Below are positions 1 through 8,617 of a stretch of 37,378 nt of DNA, piece by piece. The stretch comes from Motiliproteus sp. GTDB lineage: Bacteria > Pseudomonadota > Gammaproteobacteria > Pseudomonadales > Balneatricaceae. The position numbers and the translations under genes are program-made. The notes under the pieces are model-generated. The model was not told the origin of the DNA and did not search any database. It saw nothing but the letters and a program-made list of their open reading frames with translations. How positions within the stretch are numbered: the stretch's first letter is position 1; every line of letters starts with the position of its first letter. The stretch lies in assembly GCA_026196225.1 (NCBI GenBank), contig JAPHRD010000009.1, positions 1 to 37,378 on the forward strand. The letters run 5' to 3'.

Positions 1-90
1 ATCAAAAAACGAGCAAATGATGGCGATCATGCGGCCGAATGGCTTTGATGAGCGATATTGTTCAATAAACAGGACTTAATCACAGGATCC
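1..90 (+). mobile_element. 3' end of an IS5-family insertion sequence (partial)
   Basis: The last 19 bases (72-90), read on the minus strand, are GGATCCTGTGATTAAGTCC. They match 15 of 19 positions of the terminal repeat at 37284-37302 and resemble both ends of the complete IS5-family element at 30097-31246. The next four bases (91-94) are CTAG, a typical IS5-family target. Bases 1-71 resemble the non-coding 3' tail of the 30097-31246 element (shared aaaacgagcaa block), so no transposase codons are expected here. The element continues beyond the left edge of the window. Confidence 0.75.
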
Positions 91-1333
91 CTAGGTTTTC
101 ATCCTGAATAGCGTCTTCTGATATCTTTTTAATCTCACCTTCGATCAGCCCATATTTGGTGAAGTTAAAAGTATCGATTTTTACCGCCGCAGCCTGCCCC
201 TCCTCTACAAAGCCGATATCCTTATTGAGCACCATGGCCTCTACTTCCAACTGGCTCTGTTCCGGCACTACCAGCATTAGTACTTGCGCGGGAGTAACCA
301 CACCGCCCACGGTATGTACAGCCAACTGCTGAATATGACCGGCGATGGGAGCGGTCAGAAGTTGTTGATCAGATCTTTGGCGAGCTTTGATAAGTTCTTG
401 CTGCAGGGAGGCAACCTGAAGGTCAGTATCCTGTTTTTGCGCCAGGTTGTTTTTACGTTGTTCTGAGATCAGGGTAGTTATCTGGGCGCGGGTAGCAGCA
501 ACCGAGGCGGCAAGCTGCGACAGGCGGGCTTGTTGGACCAGCAGGTCCTGTTCCTCTTCGATCAGTTCCTGTTGCAGCTCAAGGTATTGGAGGCGAGAGC
601 CATATTGTTTTTGCTGCAGCTTGTCTAAGGCGTCCACCCGTTGTTTAAGAACCGGGATTACCCGCTGTTTCTTGGCGATTTCCGCGTCGGTCATCCGCTG
701 TTCGGCTTGCTGACGTTTTACCTCATTATCGAGGCTTTGTAGCCGAGCCCGAATTTCAGCGGTTTGTTGGATCAACAGGTATTGTTGACGTTGGATATTT
801 GATTGCGAGTGGTTAGCAGAGGATATATCAAGGATCGGTGGCTTGGTGCCTTGTTTATTTGCGGCCAACCATCGTTCAAAAGCTGCCATTCTTAAAGATT
901 CGAGCTGGCGTTGCTGAAGCTCTGTATCCAGACGCTGAATATCGGCTTGGTGGAGGGTATTGTCCAACGCGATCAAGGGGTCGCCTTTGTTGACGTACTG
1001 CCCCTCTTCAATGTAGATGGCCTGCACCGCTCCGGTTTCGATGGGTTGGATCTGTTTAACTCGCTCACTGGGGATTACTTTACCAGTGGCAACAGCAACG
1101 ATATCCACCTTGCCAAACCAAGACCAACCGGCTGCTATTACAAACAACACCACAATGGCCCAGATGATGGTGCGCCCGACCGGCGATGCCGGGGTTTGTT
1201 CGACCTCCAGCGCGGCGGGCAGAAACTCATGAATCTCTTTGGCGCTCAGCACCTTTTTTTTCGGCGTTGTTAGAGGCCCTTTTTCGCCAGAGGATTGTTG
1301 TTCAGTCTCTTGCTGGTAAGAGGAGTTATCCAT
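80..1333 (-). CDS. HlyD-family type I secretion periplasmic adaptor, C-terminally truncated by an IS
   Basis: Membrane-fusion subunit that would link an inner-membrane ABC exporter to a TolC-type outer-membrane channel. Visible parts are a short cytoplasmic N-terminus, one membrane helix at about residues 53-72, a lipoyl-like half (ETGAVQAIYIEEGQYV, about 99-114), a long Gln/Glu-rich coiled coil at about 125-325, and the second lipoyl half with TAPIAGHIQQLAVHTVGG. The protein is 417 residues, shorter than family members, and stops right after AIQDENLG, where HlyD proteins normally continue with about 50 more residues of beta-barrel. The last codons and the TGA (80-82) lie inside the terminal repeat of the IS at 1-90. 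The start overlaps the stop of the exporter gene by one base, so the two are translationally coupled. Adaptor function is probably lost; this is inference. Confidence 0.88.
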   Translation of the reverse strand: MDNSSYQQETEQQSSGEKGPLTTPKKKVLSAKEIHEFLPAALEVEQTPASPVGRTIIWAIVVLFVIAAGWSWFGKVDIVAVATGKVIPSERVKQIQPIETGAVQAIYIEEGQYVNKGDPLIALDNTLHQADIQRLDTELQQRQLESLRMAAFERWLAANKQGTKPPILDISSANHSQSNIQRQQYLLIQQTAEIRARLQSLDNEVKRQQAEQRMTDAEIAKKQRVIPVLKQRVDALDKLQQKQYGSRLQYLELQQELIEEEQDLLVQQARLSQLAASVAATRAQITTLISEQRKNNLAQKQDTDLQVASLQQELIKARQRSDQQLLTAPIAGHIQQLAVHTVGGVVTPAQVLMLVVPEQSQLEVEAMVLNKDIGFVEEGQAAAVKIDTFNFTKYGLIEGEIKKISEDAIQDENLGIL

Positions 1334-3510
1334 CAGGCAGCTCCCCCTTCTGTTTCAGGCTTTACACTGCGGATATTGGGGATATGATTCTGATGGCTAT
1401 GTAACCGTGCGTAGTAGCCTTTTTGCTGCAGTAGATGGTCATGGTTACCCGCTTCAACGATACGCCCCTTATCAACGACGATAATGCGGTCGGCGATCCG
1501 AACCGTCGACAATCGATGGGCAATGATAATCACCGTGCGGTTATGGCAGATAGCCCGCATATTCTCTTGAATGACCCGTTCGGATTCATAGTCCAGGGCG
1601 CTGGTGGCTTCATCAAAAATTAAGATACGAGGGTTGGTGATTAGCGCCCGGGCGATGGCAATACGCTGTTTTTGGCCACCCGACAGGGATGCGCCGTGCT
1701 CGCCGACAATGGTGTCGTAGCCTTCTGCCAGTTCGAGGATAAATTCGTGGGCACCTGCCAGCTTCGCGGCCTGTATCACCCGCTCCATCGGTAAGCTGGG
1801 GTCGGACAGGGCGATGTTGTCCTTAACAGTGCGGTTAAACAGCACGTTCTCCTGCAGGACAACCCCCACCTGACGACGTAACCAAGCCGGCTCCATCTGA
1901 GCCACATCGATTCCATCGATCAGGACACGACCGGACTCCGGTACGTACAGCCGTTGTATCAATTTGGTTAGGGTACTCTTACCGGAACCGGAGCGCCCGA
2001 CAATGCCGATCACTTCGCCAGCTTTAACCTCCAGCGACAGATCCTTAAGAATTTCTGGGCGATCGGGCTGATAGCGGAAGGTAACGTGGTCCAGAACCAC
2101 CTGCCCCGCCAGTCGCGGCGGTGTCGTCCGGTTTGGATTGTGGCCGGGTTCCCGCGCGGTATTAAGGATATCCCCCAAACGCTGCAGCGAGATACCCGCC
2201 TGTTGGAATTCCTGCCAAAGCTGGACAAGCCGCAAGATGGGGGCACTGACCCGCCCGGCCAGCATATTGAAGGCGATTAGTTGGCCCACGCTAAGGCTAC
2301 CGGCTATCACCAGAGTAGCCCCCACCCAGAGGATCAGCACAGTGACAACCTTATTGATCAACCCGGCTACTTGATTAGCGATATTGCCCAGATTGGCGGA
2401 CTTGAATGAAGCTGCCACATAGGCCGCCAGCTGCTCCTCCCAGCGCCGCTGCATCTGCGGTTCGACCGCCATCGATTTGAGGGTTTCCACCCCGCTGATA
2501 GATTCCACTAAAAATGCCTGATTCTCAGCACCGCGCTTAAACTTTTCGTTGAGACGGTTGCGTAAAATCGGGGTGATATAGGCCGACAAGATCACGTAGA
2601 ACGGGATTGACCCCAATACAATCCAGCACAGTATGGGACTGTAGTAATACATCACCACAAAGAACACCACGGTAAAAAGCAGGTCGATCACAATAGTCAA
2701 TGCAGAGCTGGTGATAAAATTGCGGATGGTGTCCAGTTCCCGCACACGGGCGACCGTATCTCCCACTCGCCGCGCACCAAAATACCCAATGGGCAGGTGC
2801 ATCAGATGGTCAAACAGCTTGGCGCCTAAGGTGACATCCACCCGGTTAGTGGTATGCGAAAAAACGTACGTCCGAAGGCCATTAAGCAAAACATCGAAAA
2901 TGGATACCACAATCAATCCAAAGCAAAGGACATCTAGAGTGGTCAGCCCTTGGTGAACCAACACCTTATCTATAATGACTTGAAAAAACAGAGGTGTAAT
3001 AAGGGCAAATAGTTGGATAAAGAAAGAGGCAATGAGCACCTGAATGAGGATTTTTTTGTACTTGATAATCGAGGGAATAAACCAGCTGATATCAAACTTA
3101 CCGCTCATACCCGGTAGCACCGAACGCCGGGTAATCAGAATCAGTTCACCATTCCAATACTGGTCAAACTCTTCCAGGCTTAGAATCTCTGGTTTGTTGT
3201 TAGAAGGCGATTGGATCAGTACCTTACCATCGCCAACTCGGGCCAGCAGAAAATAGTCACCGTCTTTACTTTGCGCTATGGCAGGTAACGCAATTTTTTC
3301 AAGCTGTTGTGTTTGGCTGTGTATTGCGCGGGATTTTAACTTCAGGTGCCGGGCGGCGCGGACAAGATCAGTCGAATTAAAGGGGCGGTCGTGTTGACCA
3401 AAGTGGTGAGCTAACTGATTAGCATCGGCCGCCACTTGATGGAATCTGGCAATTAATACTAGACAGGCTAAACCGGAATCAAAGGGGCTCTCTTGCGAGG
3501 TCTCGACCAT
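1333..3510 (-). CDS. Type I secretion ABC transporter, HlyB type (C39-like domain + ABC membrane + ATPase)
   Basis: Inner-membrane exporter of a type I secretion system, 725 residues, normal for HlyB/LapB-like proteins. An N-terminal peptidase-C39-like domain (about 1-130) has DSGLACL where bacteriocin-processing exporters have a catalytic Cys, so Ser12 replaces it. This is the non-cleaving HlyB type that binds the C-terminal signal of RTX-like substrates. Membrane helices fall at about 150-430. The nucleotide-binding domain shows Walker A GRSGSGKST (505-513), signature LSGGQ (609-613), Walker B ILIFDE (629-634) and an AHRLSTV switch histidine. It is the first gene of an operon with the truncated adaptor. 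No TolC gene and no recognisable RTX substrate is in the window, so the exported protein is unknown. Confidence 0.93.
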   Translation of the reverse strand: MVETSQESPFDSGLACLVLIARFHQVAADANQLAHHFGQHDRPFNSTDLVRAARHLKLKSRAIHSQTQQLEKIALPAIAQSKDGDYFLLARVGDGKVLIQSPSNNKPEILSLEEFDQYWNGELILITRRSVLPGMSGKFDISWFIPSIIKYKKILIQVLIASFFIQLFALITPLFFQVIIDKVLVHQGLTTLDVLCFGLIVVSIFDVLLNGLRTYVFSHTTNRVDVTLGAKLFDHLMHLPIGYFGARRVGDTVARVRELDTIRNFITSSALTIVIDLLFTVVFFVVMYYYSPILCWIVLGSIPFYVILSAYITPILRNRLNEKFKRGAENQAFLVESISGVETLKSMAVEPQMQRRWEEQLAAYVAASFKSANLGNIANQVAGLINKVVTVLILWVGATLVIAGSLSVGQLIAFNMLAGRVSAPILRLVQLWQEFQQAGISLQRLGDILNTAREPGHNPNRTTPPRLAGQVVLDHVTFRYQPDRPEILKDLSLEVKAGEVIGIVGRSGSGKSTLTKLIQRLYVPESGRVLIDGIDVAQMEPAWLRRQVGVVLQENVLFNRTVKDNIALSDPSLPMERVIQAAKLAGAHEFILELAEGYDTIVGEHGASLSGGQKQRIAIARALITNPRILIFDEATSALDYESERVIQENMRAICHNRTVIIIAHRLSTVRIADRIIVVDKGRIVEAGNHDHLLQQKGYYARLHSHQNHIPNIRSVKPETEGGAA

Positions 3511-3666
3511 ACTCCACTAATCCTTGTGAATACTGCAACATCCAATGTTTAACGCAATCTAATTGAATCCTCAAAAAAACAATCGTTTGATCAACATCAA
3601 TAAAAAATTCACTATAAAATATTGTCAGAACGAAATAAACAAGATTTGAAGACAAGAAGAAAGACC

Positions 3667-3701
3667 TAATCCGAGTAGCGCCCCCACTACTCAGCATTAG
3701 A
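3667..3701 (-). terminator. Rho-independent terminator downstream of the GST gene
   Basis: On the minus strand, CTAAT-gc-TGAGTAG and CTACTC-gg-ATTAG form a stem around a G-rich loop, followed by a T-rich run (gtctttcttcttgtctt). It lies 9 bases past the GST stop codon and separates that gene from the exporter operon. Confidence 0.6.
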
Positions 3702-3709
3702 TAGCAATA

Positions 3710-4354
3710 CTACTGCGCCAAACAGATCTTGGTTTCCGGCATGGCGACAAAACCTGGCAGCGCCTCAACATTGTTTAACCAACGACGAATATTGGGATAC
3801 TCCGCCAGGGATACATCTCCTTCCGGCGCGTGAGCGATATAGCTATAGCAGGCCACGTCGGCGATGGTGCGATGCTCTGCCGCCAGGAAGGCGCGACCGG
3901 CTAGATGAGCTTCCAACAGATCAAATAGGCCTTTGGCCGTTGTTTTGGCTTGTTCGTGATCCAGCGGGTAACCAAACACCGTGATCAATCGTGCACAGCA
4001 GGGGCCGCGGAACACTTCACCGGAGGCTATGGACAGGAAACGCTGTACCAGTGCCGCACCTTCGGGATCTTCCGGTAGCCAGCTTTCGTCACCGTACTTT
4101 TTAGCCAGATAAACCAGAATGGCGGTGGAGTCCCAGACGATGGTGCCGCTGTCATCCAGTGCAGGCACCTGACCGGAGGGTATGATATTTAGATAGGCTT
4201 CTCCCTTCTGCTCGCCGTCCACTAGATCCACGGGAATAGTTTCGTAGGGTAGCGCAAGCAGCGAGGCCATCAGTCGGGCACGATGGGCATGGCCAGACTT
4301 AGGAAAATCATAGATTTTAAGCGTTTGTTCGGGGGATTGGGCAGTGTTGGTCAT
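3710..4354 (-). CDS. Glutathione S-transferase family protein
   Basis: 214-residue cytosolic GST: an N-terminal thioredoxin-fold domain (about 10-90) and an all-helical C-terminal domain (about 95-205). Glutathione-site features include SGHAHRARLMASLL near the N-terminus, the cis-proline stretch SGQVPALDD (about 60-68) and DSTAILVYLAKKYG (about 74-87), where the Asp-Ser pair contacts the gamma-glutamyl group. Such enzymes conjugate glutathione to electrophiles or isomerise and reduce substrates; the substrate cannot be predicted. The start has an AAGGAAT-type ribosome site. The TetR-type gene lies directly upstream on the same strand, and a palindrome 63 bases before the start suggests repression by that protein. 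Confidence 0.9.
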   Translation of the reverse strand: MTNTAQSPEQTLKIYDFPKSGHAHRARLMASLLALPYETIPVDLVDGEQKGEAYLNIIPSGQVPALDDSGTIVWDSTAILVYLAKKYGDESWLPEDPEGAALVQRFLSIASGEVFRGPCCARLITVFGYPLDHEQAKTTAKGLFDLLEAHLAGRAFLAAEHRTIADVACYSYIAHAPEGDVSLAEYPNIRRWLNNVEALPGFVAMPETKICLAQ

Positions 4355-4416
4355 ATCCTATTCCTTCCATAAAGGGTCTGTGTCGATTATAAAATCGAGT
4401 ATAGAAACACTACTGT

Positions 4417-4430
4417 ACCGATCGTTCGGT
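4417..4430. promoter_or_regulatory. Candidate TetR-family operator upstream of the GST gene
   Basis: ACCGATCGTTCGGT contains a 5-bp inverted repeat (ACCGA/TCGGT) with a 4-bp spacer, the size and look of many TetR/LmrA-type operators. It lies between the regulator and the GST gene. A TATAAT-like hexamer (minus strand, about 4391) lies between it and the GST start, so binding could block transcription. This rests on position and symmetry only. Confidence 0.45.
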
Positions 4431-4542
4431 TTATATCGTACTGCTAATTGCTGAAAGCCACAATAGGACTTGTGACCCCTAGTAAGAGCCCTACTAAGCT
4501 CAGGAAGAAATGAAAGTAGTTAGAATGGCCTTACCGGCGCGG

Positions 4543-5109
4543 TTAATCCACTTGCAGTAAGCGCTGCGGAAAGGCCTGCATTAAATTCAGAAACGGCTGA
4601 TTGGTGCCCAGCGTTCGTGACAGCACCAAAGCCCCCTGAATCTCGATCACCAATCGCTCTGCCCGTGCTTTTGCATCCGCTTCAGGCACGCCAGCCTGTC
4701 GAGCAAATTCTGCAAAAATCTCGATCAGGCCTATTACCCGCTCGGCCAGATATTTCTGGAAAAGTGTACCGGCCATTCCCACACTGAAAATATTGATCAG
4801 ACAGGAACGATTGCCGTCCCCATAGAATTCAGCCATTCCACTGGCACAGTTTTCAAGCTGCTGAAGTGGCGTTTGGCCAGCCTCTTTTAACGGTTGCAGA
4901 ACCATCGCAGCAAAGCTTTCCATCACCCACTCCAGGGAAGCCTTGGCCATATCAACCTTGCCATTAGGAAAGTGATGATAAAGGCTGGAGCGCCCCAGCC
5001 CGGTCTCTTTAGACAAAATAGCAAGACTCGCACCCTCGTAACCATGCTGACGAAATACTGTGACAATTCGTTCGATCAATTGATCTTTGTTGAGAGGAAC
5101 AGAGGGCAT
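4543..5109 (-). CDS. TetR/AcrR-family transcriptional regulator (LmrA/YxaF-like)
   Basis: 188 residues. The N-terminal helix-turn-helix (about 8-55) reads GYEGASLAILSKETGLGRSS followed by LYHHFPNGK, typical of TetR proteins. The C-terminal half looks like the LmrA/YxaF subgroup, including a CLINIFSVG stretch. These are one-component repressors released by small hydrophobic or electrophilic ligands. It lies upstream of the GST gene on the same strand, with a palindrome in the gap, so it probably controls that gene and perhaps itself. The ligand is unknown. Confidence 0.9.
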   Translation of the reverse strand: MPSVPLNKDQLIERIVTVFRQHGYEGASLAILSKETGLGRSSLYHHFPNGKVDMAKASLEWVMESFAAMVLQPLKEAGQTPLQQLENCASGMAEFYGDGNRSCLINIFSVGMAGTLFQKYLAERVIGLIEIFAEFARQAGVPEADAKARAERLVIEIQGALVLSRTLGTNQPFLNLMQAFPQRLLQVD

Positions 5110-5230
5110 AAAGTGTGATCACTGCTTGCTGATGTGCAATTAGTTTATCACTGAAATCAGATAAAAATCAGGCAGGAATAGGAGAGAGGTGCTGGCCGTA
5201 CAGCAATCTCGGCCATTTAAAGTGGAAAGG

Positions 5231-5653
5231 TCATTTAAACAATTTTGAGGCCATGCCAGCCAAACCACTGACACCGCCAACCGCATCCAGCAGACCACCA
5301 CCGGAGCTATTCTGGTCGATCAGATCAGGGATCATTTCTGCCAAGGCGTTACCTGCCAAACCTTCATCCAGCCCTAATTGGCCGGCAAATTCTGAAACAT
5401 TTGAATCACCCAACACAGACAGCACCTGTTCTACCGAGAACGAATCGTTAGCACCATCGCCCAACCAGGACTGCGCCAGGGATTCCAAGCCACCGCCACT
5501 AAGTTTACCGATCAAGTCGCCGAGATCGACCTGTCCATCGGCTCCGCCTAATAAGCTGCCCAAGGCGCCGCTGACCAGGTCACCGCTTAATCCTTCTGAG
5601 GAGGATCCCAGCTTTTGCAGAAAAAGGTCAGTCGCAATTTTTAAAATATCCAT
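5231..5653 (-). CDS. YidB-like DUF937 family protein
   Basis: 140-residue protein rich in Gly, Leu and Ser, with the YidB/DUF937 pattern of alternating short helices and Gly-rich turns: GALGSLLGG, DLIGKLSGGGLESLAQSWLG, then SVEQVLSVLGDSNVSEFAGQ and LAEMIPDLIDQ near the C-terminus. No signal peptide or membrane helix is evident. Biochemical function in this family is not established. It is monocistronic and divergent from the exonuclease gene, with about 200 bases between them. Confidence 0.82.
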   Translation of the reverse strand: MDILKIATDLFLQKLGSSSEGLSGDLVSGALGSLLGGADGQVDLGDLIGKLSGGGLESLAQSWLGDGANDSFSVEQVLSVLGDSNVSEFAGQLGLDEGLAGNALAEMIPDLIDQNSSGGGLLDAVGGVSGLAGMASKLFK

Positions 5654-5812
5654 TACCCAAACTCCATCATTATCCGAACACTCAACAGAAGTATTCAGTG
5701 TAGTAGTAACTTATCATATTAGAGATGACAGCTTTACTAAGAATCTTGATGATTGATCTGTCAACCCTGGGTAATAAGGGCTATGTGGAAATGATTTAGC
5801 TGCCAGATCCCT

Positions 5813-5818
5813 TATAAT
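5813..5818 (+). promoter_or_regulatory. Candidate -10 box for the exonuclease-rsuA pair
   Basis: A perfect TATAAT lies 35 bases before the exonuclease start codon. The -35 region 17 bases upstream is weak (aatgat), so the promoter is tentative. Confidence 0.35.
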
Positions 5819-5853
5819 AGCTGCCCGACCATGGACCCACTGTTAGGCGACCA

Positions 5854-6492
5854 ATGCACTCCACCCCCAACACAGATTCCGACGCCAACACCTTGGTGGT
5901 ACTGGATTTCGAAACCACCGGGCTGTCGCCAAACCAAGGCGACCGCGCTATCGAAATCGGTGCGGTGAAACTACAACAAGGGCAGATTGTCGACCGTTTT
6001 CAGTCGCTGATGAATCCAGGTCAGCACATCAACAGTTTTATCGAAAACTACACCGGTATCAGCAATCAGATGCTGCAGAGCGCTCCGCCCTGCCATGAAG
6101 TGATGGATGCGTTTGCTGAATTTATCGATGGATACTCGCTGGTCGCCCACAATGCATCCTTTGATCAGCGATTTTTGCAGGCTGAATTAGACCAGATTGG
6201 CCGCCCCCTCAATGGCCAGTTCGCCTGTTCAATGCTGGCCGCTAGACGCATCTATCCCGACGCGCCCAATCACAAACTGGGCACCCTGGTACGCTACAAA
6301 CAACTACCAACCGATGGCACCTACCACCGGGCCTTGGCCGATGCAGAGATGACCACTCATCTTTGGCTACGGATGCTGAGTGATATCGAACAGCAGTACA
6401 GCCTCAAGCACATATCCTTTTCCCTGTTAAGGAAGTTAACCCGCACAGCTAAAGCTTCGGTGCCCACCCTGCTGCAACGGCATGCGATCTAA
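5854..6492 (+). CDS. DnaQ-fold 3'-5' exonuclease (DEDDh type)
   Basis: 212 residues. Exo I is VVLDFETTGLSP (about 15-26, catalytic Asp and Glu), Exo II is LVAHNASFDQRFL (about 93-105), and Exo III is HRALADAEMT (about 160-169) with the DEDDh histidine. This is a PolC/epsilon-like 3'-5' exonuclease domain without a polymerase or PHP domain, acting on DNA or RNA ends; its cellular substrate cannot be told from sequence. It lies 8 bases upstream of rsuA, and the two are probably cotranscribed. Confidence 0.9.
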   Translation: MHSTPNTDSDANTLVVLDFETTGLSPNQGDRAIEIGAVKLQQGQIVDRFQSLMNPGQHINSFIENYTGISNQMLQSAPPCHEVMDAFAEFIDGYSLVAHNASFDQRFLQAELDQIGRPLNGQFACSMLAARRIYPDAPNHKLGTLVRYKQLPTDGTYHRALADAEMTTHLWLRMLSDIEQQYSLKHISFSLLRKLTRTAKASVPTLLQRHAI

Positions 6493-6500
6493 TTAGCACC

Positions 6501-7196
6501 ATGCGCGTTGACCGATTTCTCAGTAATCAACCAAACATCAGCCGTAAGCAGGCACGCATTTATTTGGCCAGCGGTCAGGTTTCTGTCGCCGGAAAGACAG
6601 TAACCGATCCCAACTTTGCCGTTACTCCATTTTGCCAAATCACCCTGGACGGCCAGCCGTTGCAAAGCCAGCAGGCACGGTACTTTATGCTCAATAAACC
6701 GACGGGATATCTGAGTGCTACAGAGGATGATCAGCATCCAACAGTCATGGAATTGCTGGATCACAATGATCGCCACAAGCTGCATATTGCCGGCCGTTTG
6801 GATCGCAGTAGCACAGGGCTTTTACTGTTGACCAATGATGGCCGCTGGTCACAGAAACTCACCGAACCCGACAAGCAGGTAGCAAAGATATATCGGGTGA
6901 CAACGGCCAACCCCATCGACCCGGAAACCGCTGAGGTATTTGCCGACGGAATCTATTTTTCATACGAAGGAATCACCACCAAGCCGGTCAGATTGGAACA
7001 GTTGGGAGACAAAGAGGTTCGGCTGACCCTGTATGAAGGACGCTATCATCAGATTAAGCGGATGTTTGGGCGCTTCCGAAATCCTGTATTAACACTCCAT
7101 CGGGAGCAAATTGGCGAGATTAAACTGGGCTCGAACTTAAAACCCGGTCACTACCGTCCATTGACCGACACAGAAATAGCCAGCGTAATCTCTTAG
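6501..7196 (+). CDS. rsuA: 16S rRNA pseudouridine(516) synthase
   Basis: 231 residues. An N-terminal S4 RNA-binding domain (about 1-50, MRVDRFLSN...SRKQARIYLASGQVSV) precedes a pseudouridine synthase domain with the RsuA-family catalytic motif GRLDRSSTGLLLLTNDG, in which Asp101 is the nucleophile. KIYRV and the GRYHQIKRMF block near residue 185 are also typical. The enzyme isomerises a single uridine in 16S rRNA (position 516 in E. coli numbering). RsuA is preferred over RluB/E/F because of the overall length and the YFMLNKPTGYLSAT form of motif I. The 3' end overlaps the convergent GFA gene by 4 bases. Confidence 0.9.
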   Translation: MRVDRFLSNQPNISRKQARIYLASGQVSVAGKTVTDPNFAVTPFCQITLDGQPLQSQQARYFMLNKPTGYLSATEDDQHPTVMELLDHNDRHKLHIAGRLDRSSTGLLLLTNDGRWSQKLTEPDKQVAKIYRVTTANPIDPETAEVFADGIYFSYEGITTKPVRLEQLGDKEVRLTLYEGRYHQIKRMFGRFRNPVLTLHREQIGEIKLGSNLKPGHYRPLTDTEIASVIS

Positions 7197-7615
7197 TCGT
7201 CTGACTCTGCTTGCGGTGGTCCTTCATAATACTGGGGCGCTCCCTCTGAAGTCGCCTCTGGGAGAGACTCCCATCGGGCTTTAGACCCCACGAAGATATG
7301 CATTCCCAGCTCAATATCCGGGTCACCATTAACACACCCCATAGTGACCCCATGAACAGCCCCCTGATAAGTGCCACAGAGTGTGGAGCCACAAACTTTA
7401 CAGAACCTGAGCCCAAATCCGCTCTCACCTTGGTAACTGCTCAACAGTGATTCACCACTTAGCCACTTAAATTCGGTGGGTTCTACCAGGGCATAAGCCG
7501 AAGCCTGACTGCTAAAAGCCTTTCGACAGCGTGAACAATGACAGGACCGCGCATCACGAAGGGAGCCGTCAATCTGATAACTAACCTGGCCACAGAAACA
7601 TTCCCCACTAATCAT
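7193..7615 (-). CDS. GFA-fold (CENP-V/GFA) zinc-binding protein
   Basis: 140 residues with the Mss4-like zinc fold of the glutathione-dependent formaldehyde-activating enzyme family. Zinc ligands occur as CFCG (6-9), CHCSRC (about 25-30) and CKVCGS (about 72-77). Family members were once thought to conjugate formaldehyde and glutathione, but most have no proven reaction. It is probably monocistronic. Its 3' end overlaps that of rsuA by 4 bases on the opposite strand. Confidence 0.88.
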   Translation of the reverse strand: MISGECFCGQVSYQIDGSLRDARSCHCSRCRKAFSSQASAYALVEPTEFKWLSGESLLSSYQGESGFGLRFCKVCGSTLCGTYQGAVHGVTMGCVNGDPDIELGMHIFVGSKARWESLPEATSEGAPQYYEGPPQAESDD

Positions 7616-7863
7616 TTACACCTCCGGCTGCTCAGCACTCGTGGTTTTATCGTCGGTCACATCTCAGGGATGGTCTTTACCGAATGGCCATCTCAACACT
7701 ACCGAGTAAAAACGTCCATCAGATTTCTAATTATTGATTACACTTTTTATTAGCTAGAATTTTTATCGATAGCTCCTAATTGATAGTTCTTTTTGTTGAT
7801 AGCGCTTTCTACCGGTTATTTGCTGATTTTAAATACGGGCTGGAAACCATCACGGAGACCTTT

Positions 7864-8367
7864 ATGGAAACAATCTCTGCAGCCGAGGTGCAGTCAAAAT
7901 TCAGCCTGGAATACTTTCAGCAAGCGTCTACCCTGGGTGCTCTGTCTGAAAGCACCCTGTTGTGGTTACTGGAACAGGGAGAAATCTTCAGCCTGGAAAA
8001 GAATGAGCAGCTTTTTCAGCCCGATCAGCGCGGTGATGCCTTCTTCGTTATTCTGCAAGGCGTGTTCGCCTACTATAAACGCCACCAGGGCAACGATGCC
8101 TACATTCGTGACTATCAGGTCGGTGAGCAGATTGGTTTTATGAGCATGATCGCCCTTCACAATCGGGTCGGTCGGGCCATCGCCAAGGAAGACTGCCTGG
8201 CGCTTAAAATAGCCACTGAAGTGTTTCATCGACTACACGAACAGGCACCGATGGATTTTGGCCTGTTGATGATGAATCTTGCCAGAGAGATGGCCCGCAC
8301 CTTACGCTCAGTGGACAATATCGTTGTGGATCAGGCGTACCGAGAAGAAATCAAGAAGGACAACTGA
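7864..8367 (+). CDS. Cyclic nucleotide-binding domain protein without a DNA-binding domain
   Basis: 167 residues from the ATG at 7864, chosen because GGAG lies 7 bases upstream; an in-frame TTG at 7780 would add 28 residues but has no ribosome site. The protein is essentially one cyclic-nucleotide-binding (CRP-like) beta-roll: LEKNEQLFQPDQRGDAFFVI, LQGVFAYYK, VGEQIGFMSM, followed by helices. The phosphate-binding loop looks degenerate (GEQIGFMSMIALHNRVGRAIA instead of GExxGExAL...RxA), so cNMP binding is uncertain. There is no C-terminal helix-turn-helix or kinase, so it would act through protein contacts. Confidence 0.8.
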   Translation: METISAAEVQSKFSLEYFQQASTLGALSESTLLWLLEQGEIFSLEKNEQLFQPDQRGDAFFVILQGVFAYYKRHQGNDAYIRDYQVGEQIGFMSMIALHNRVGRAIAKEDCLALKIATEVFHRLHEQAPMDFGLLMMNLAREMARTLRSVDNIVVDQAYREEIKKDN

Positions 8368-8398
8368 ATTAGCTATCCTCGTAAAATCATTACATCTG

Positions 8399-8617
8399 TT
8401 AGTGGATACCCTTGCCAGCGCAAGGAAGCAGGCATTGAGCAATCTGTCCCAGCATCACCACATCATCGCATTCCAGCCCCACCAGCTCGTCATGAATGGC
8501 ATGAAGGCGTTCACATTCGCTGGCAGATAAATACTCGCAACCGCCATAGTCGGGGCCGGCTTTAGCTAGGATTCTTGCGGCATCTTCGATTAAACACTCA
8601 ATACCAAAATTCTGCAT
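8399..8617 (-). CDS. Small hypothetical protein
   Basis: 72-residue acidic, mostly helical protein with six cysteines (such as IECLI, YGGCEYL, SECERL, LECDD, QCLLPC). A strong ribosome site (GGAGG, 8 bases before the ATG) supports expression. No family recognised. It is convergent with the cNMP-domain gene (31-base gap) and lies upstream of hisC on the same strand, separated by about 240 bases and the hisC terminator. Confidence 0.6.
   Translation of the reverse strand: MQNFGIECLIEDAARILAKAGPDYGGCEYLSASECERLHAIHDELVGLECDDVVMLGQIAQCLLPCAGKGIH

Noticed and set aside
3479-3697. 72-codon minus-strand frame upstream of the ABC exporter
   Set aside because: It overlaps the exporter start and the GST terminator and lacks a ribosome site and family resemblance; it is the exporter leader.
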